A stretch of 8,193 nucleotides of DNA, from contig JAQTVU010000072.1 of the NCBI GenBank assembly GCA_028706695.1, positions 1 to 8,193 on the forward strand, given 5' to 3'. Below the pieces are notes generated by a model. It saw only the letters and a list, made by a program, of their open reading frames with translations. It did not search any database and was not told the DNA's origin. Positions 5,832 through 8,193 of the stretch are shown piece by piece. The position numbers and the translations under genes are program-made. Positions within the stretch are counted from its first letter, which is position 1, and each line of letters begins with the position of its first letter. Source of the DNA: Mycobacterium sp. GTDB lineage: Bacteria > Actinomycetota > Actinomycetes > Mycobacteriales > Mycobacteriaceae.

Positions 5832-6581
5832 GTGAACGACACGGGGCCGGGCCCGGTTCTCATCCTGGGCGGCCGCAGCGAGATCGGCATCGAACTCGCG
5901 CGCCGCCTGGCTCCCGCGGCGACCGTCGTGTTGGCCGCCCGCCGGGCCGACCGGCTCCACGAGCAGGTCGCCGCGCTCAAAGCCGCCGGCGCAGCAGCGG
6001 TGCACACCAGGGAGTTCGACGCCGACGACCTCGATTCGCACGGTCCCCTGGTCGCCTCGCTCATCGACGAGCACGGCTCCATCGGCACCGCGGTGCTGGC
6101 GTTCGGAATCCTCGGCGACCAGGCGCGTGCCGAGGTCGACGCCGGCCACGCGGTGGGCATCGTGCACACCGACTATGTGGCACAGGTCAGCCTGCTCACC
6201 CTTCTGGCGGCCGCGATGCGGACCGCCGGGCGGGGATCGCTGGTGGTCTTCTCCTCGGTGGCCGGTGTTCGGGTGCGGCGGGCCAACTACGTCTACGGCT
6301 CGGCGAAGGCCGGCCTGGACGGCTTCGCCAGCGGGCTGGCCGACGCGCTGCACGGCACCGGGGTAGGGGTGCTGATCGTCCGCCCGGGCTTCGTGACCGG
6401 GCGCATGACCAAAGGCATGACACCGGCTCCGCTGTCGAGCACCCCGCAGCGGGTGGCCGCCGCCACCGCCCGCGCACTGGCCGCGGGCCGGCGCACCGTG
6501 TGGATCCCGTGGGCGCTGCGCCCGGCTTTCTTCGGGATGCGGTTGCTGCCGCAGTTCATGTGGCGCAGGATGCCGCGATGA
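5832..6581 (+). CDS. DprE2-like short-chain dehydrogenase/reductase (Rv2073c-like)
   Basis: Predicted NAD(P)-dependent oxidoreductase of 249 residues; the substrate is unknown. The Rossmann motif is LGGRSEIG (12-19), a variant of TGxxxGxG. VLAFGILGD (88-96) replaces the usual NNAG motif. The catalytic residues are S142, Y155 and K159 in YVYGSAK, and RPGF follows at 184-187. GGxSEIG, AFGxLGD, RVRRANxVYGS and KAGLDGF are shared with the recalled sequence of DprE2 (Rv3791), which makes decaprenyl-phospho-arabinose with DprE1. This suggests a paralogue acting on a related sugar or polyprenyl substrate, not a cobalamin enzyme. The C-terminus (about 222-249) is hydrophobic and basic, compatible with membrane association. 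The GTG start gives the same length as recalled Rv2073c and places a GATAAT hexamer 7 nt upstream. The stop codon overlaps the cobL start in ATGA, so the two are translationally coupled and probably cotranscribed. Confidence 0.93.
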   Translation: MNDTGPGPVLILGGRSEIGIELARRLAPAATVVLAARRADRLHEQVAALKAAGAAAVHTREFDADDLDSHGPLVASLIDEHGSIGTAVLAFGILGDQARAEVDAGHAVGIVHTDYVAQVSLLTLLAAAMRTAGRGSLVVFSSVAGVRVRRANYVYGSAKAGLDGFASGLADALHGTGVGVLIVRPGFVTGRMTKGMTPAPLSSTPQRVAAATARALAAGRRTVWIPWALRPAFFGMRLLPQFMWRRMPR

Positions 6582-7750
6582 TCGTCGTGGTCGGTATCGG
6601 GGCCGACGGGATGCCCGGGCTGTCCGAATCCTCGCAAGCCGAATTGCGCAGGGCGGCAATCGTTTACGGCGCCAGGAGGCAGCTGGAGCTGCTCGACGAC
6701 ACCGTCACCGCCGAGCGCCGGGAGTGGCCGTCGCCGATGCTGCCCGCGCTGCGCGCGCTGCCCGTCGACGCCGCCGCCGACGTTCACGTCGTGGCCAGTG
6801 GCGACCCGCTGCTGCACGGCGTCGGCGGCGCCCTGATCCGCTTGTTCGGCGCCGCTCGCGTCAACGTGCTCCCGCATGTCTCGTCGGTGACGCTGGCCTG
6901 CGCCCGGATGGGCTGGAACGCTCAAGACACCGAAGTGATCAGCCTGCTCACCGCGCCGCCGAGCGCCGCGGTGCGCCGCGGGGGCCAGGCGATCGTGCTG
7001 TCCAAAGACCGCTCCTCGCCGGCGGCCCTGACCGCGCTGCTCAACGCCCATGGCCGCGGTGATTCGCAGCTCAGCGTGCTCGAACACCTCGGCGGCGCCC
7101 GGGAACGGCGCCGCGACGGCACCGCGCGCGAGTGGGCCGACAACGCGCCCGCCGACGCCGACGACCTCAATGTGATCGCCGTGCGCTACCTGCCCGACGA
7201 GCGCACGGCGCCGTTGTCCGACCACGCCTTCGTCCACGACGGCCAGATCACCAAACACGCCATGCGGGCGGTGACCATGGCAGCGCTGGCACCCCGGCCG
7301 GGCGAGCGGCTGTGGGACATCGGCGCCGGCTCGGGCAGCATCAGCGTCGAGTGGTGCCTGAGTTGGCGGGGCTGCACCGCGGTGGCCTTCGAACGCGACG
7401 AAACACGCCGCCGCAACATCGGATTCAACGCGGCGGGCGTTGGCGCCGGCATCGAGGTGCGCGGCGAGGCGCCCGACGCGTTCGAGGGCGCCGAAACGCC
7501 GTCGGCGATCTTCGTCGGCGGCGGCGTGACCCGGCCCGGACTGCTCGACGCGTGCCTGGACAGCCTGCCCGCCGGCGGGCGCCTGGTCGCCAACGCGGTC
7601 ACCGCGGAATCAGAAGCCACTGTGATGCAAGCATATTCACACCACGGCGGCCGGCTCAGCCGGTTCCAGCATTATCGGGGTGAGCCGCTGGGCGGGTTCA
7701 CCGGGTGGCGCCCGCAGTATCCGGTGACCCAATGGACGGTGACGCGGTGA
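6578..7750 (+). CDS. cobL: Precorrin-6Y C5,15-methyltransferase (decarboxylating) CobL, CbiE-CbiT fusion
   Basis: Bifunctional enzyme of the aerobic cobalamin pathway. It methylates the reduced precorrin-6 intermediate at C5 and C15 and removes the C12 acetate carboxyl, giving precorrin-8X with two S-adenosylmethionine. The N-terminal tetrapyrrole methylase domain (CbiE-like, about 1-200) shows VVGIGADG (4-11), VASGDPLLHG (72-81) and LPHVSSVTLACARMGW (98-113). The C-terminal class I methyltransferase domain (CbiT-like, about 210-390) shows ITKHAMRA (224-231), the SAM-binding WDIGAGSGSISVEW (246-259) and IFVGGG (311-316). The length of 390 residues equals that recalled for H37Rv Rv2072c. The start is the ATG whose last two bases begin the TGA of the upstream gene. 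The frame stays open far upstream without meaning. The stop TGA overlaps the cobM GTG start. Catalytic motifs are intact in both halves. Confidence 0.96.
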   Translation: MIVVVGIGADGMPGLSESSQAELRRAAIVYGARRQLELLDDTVTAERREWPSPMLPALRALPVDAAADVHVVASGDPLLHGVGGALIRLFGAARVNVLPHVSSVTLACARMGWNAQDTEVISLLTAPPSAAVRRGGQAIVLSKDRSSPAALTALLNAHGRGDSQLSVLEHLGGARERRRDGTAREWADNAPADADDLNVIAVRYLPDERTAPLSDHAFVHDGQITKHAMRAVTMAALAPRPGERLWDIGAGSGSISVEWCLSWRGCTAVAFERDETRRRNIGFNAAGVGAGIEVRGEAPDAFEGAETPSAIFVGGGVTRPGLLDACLDSLPAGGRLVANAVTAESEATVMQAYSHHGGRLSRFQHYRGEPLGGFTGWRPQYPVTQWTVTR

Positions 7751-8193
7751 CGGTGTATTTCATCGGCGCGGGACCGGGTGCGGCCGACTTGATCACCGTC
7801 CGCGGCCGGCGGCTGCTCGAAAGATGCCCGGTGTGTCTTTACGCGGGATCGATCATGCCCGACGACCTGCTGGCGCTCTGCCCGCCGGGCGCCGACGTCA
7901 TCGACACCGGTCCGCTTACCCTCGAGCAGATCGTCGCCGAACTCGCCGCCGCCGACGCCGACGGATGCGACGTGGCGCGGCTGCACTCCGGCGACCCGTC
8001 ACTCTACAGCGCCCTGGCCGAGCAGTGTCGTCGGCTCGACGCGTTGGGCATCGACTACCAAATCGTGCCGGGGGTACCGGCATTCGCCGCGGCCGCAGCC
8101 GCTTTGCAACGTGAGCTCACCGTACCCGGGGTCGCGCAGACGGTGACGCTGACCCGGGTCGCGACCCTTTCGACCCCGATGCCGCCCGGCGAA
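7747..8193 (+). CDS. cobM: Precorrin-4 C11-methyltransferase CobM (3' end outside window)
   Basis: SAM-dependent tetrapyrrole methylase converting precorrin-4 to precorrin-5, the step before CobF in the aerobic corrin pathway. 149 residues are visible of about 250 expected, and the frame is open to the window edge. Seen motifs are the N-terminal glycine loop FIGAGPGAADL (5-15), the CLYAGSIMPDDLL segment (30-42), RLHSGDPSLYSAL (78-90) with the family GDP signature, VPGVPAFAAAAAAL (108-121) and LTVPGVAQTVTLTR (124-137). This matches the recalled Rv2071c almost residue for residue. The GTG at 7747 is chosen because it gives MTVYFIGAG directly and overlaps the cobL stop as GTGA. An in-frame ATG at 7732 would add MDGDA and overlap cobL by 19 bp; neither has a convincing ribosome binding site. 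In H37Rv cobK comes next, which would lie to the right. Confidence 0.94.
   Translation, partial: MTVYFIGAGPGAADLITVRGRRLLERCPVCLYAGSIMPDDLLALCPPGADVIDTGPLTLEQIVAELAAADADGCDVARLHSGDPSLYSALAEQCRRLDALGIDYQIVPGVPAFAAAAAALQRELTVPGVAQTVTLTRVATLSTPMPPGE

Noticed and set aside
5771..6577. Upstream in-frame extension of cobL
   Set aside because: It translates the alternative frame of the dehydrogenase into Arg/Gly/Pro-rich sequence. The ATGA overlap at 6578 gives a CobL of normal length.
6293..7258. Long - strand open frame spanning the dehydrogenase-cobL junction
   Set aside because: It is antisense to two genes with intact family motifs and shows no recognisable domain; it is a GC-bias artefact.

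Overview
The window is high-GC actinobacterial DNA, and its gene set and gene order match a Mycobacterium chromosome (inference from recalled M. tuberculosis H37Rv proteins; no search was run). Eight protein genes are recognisable. Read left to right in H37Rv terms they are helY (Rv2092c, 5' end missing), Rv2091c, Rv2090 (opposite strand), pepE (Rv2089c), Rv2074 (opposite strand), Rv2073c, cobL (Rv2072c) and cobM (Rv2071c, 3' end missing). The species cannot be fixed; a non-tuberculous mycobacterium is likely because the H37Rv genes between pepE and Rv2074 (pknJ to Rv2075c) are not here.

Left part (1-3018, + strand): the C-terminal four fifths of the HelY superfamily 2 helicase, then an 85-bp spacer and a bitopic membrane protein. 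That protein has a Gln/Tyr/Pro-rich cytoplasmic arm, built partly from a 36-bp tandem repeat, and an extracytoplasmic DUF4333 domain. It ends 4 bp before the stop codon of an opposing gene for a stand-alone 5'-3' exonuclease of the Pol I N-terminal/FEN type (3023-3973, - strand).

Middle (3974-5388): the exonuclease gene and pepE are divergent. Their 121-bp spacer is dominated by a 60-bp palindrome with perfect 26-bp arms (4001-4060). pepE encodes a complete M24-type metallopeptidase. A 166-bp GC-rich spacer with short dyads follows, between the convergent 3' ends of pepE and the Rv2074-like gene.

Right part (5389-8193): a small split-barrel flavin/F420 oxidoreductase (- strand) diverges, across only 32 bp, from a three-gene + strand unit. 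The unit is a DprE2-like short-chain dehydrogenase, cobL and cobM, coupled by 4-bp ATGA and GTGA overlaps. CobM and CobL are enzymes of the aerobic corrin pathway to vitamin B12.

The start regions of pepE and the dehydrogenase have -10-like hexamers exactly 7 nt before the start codon, which suggests leaderless transcripts. No RNA gene, CRISPR array, insertion sequence, phage gene or clear foreign island was seen. The region reads as conserved core chromosome rather than a new system. The points most worth a second look are the palindrome in a divergent promoter region, the start-site questions it raises, and the pairing of a DprE2-like enzyme with cob genes.
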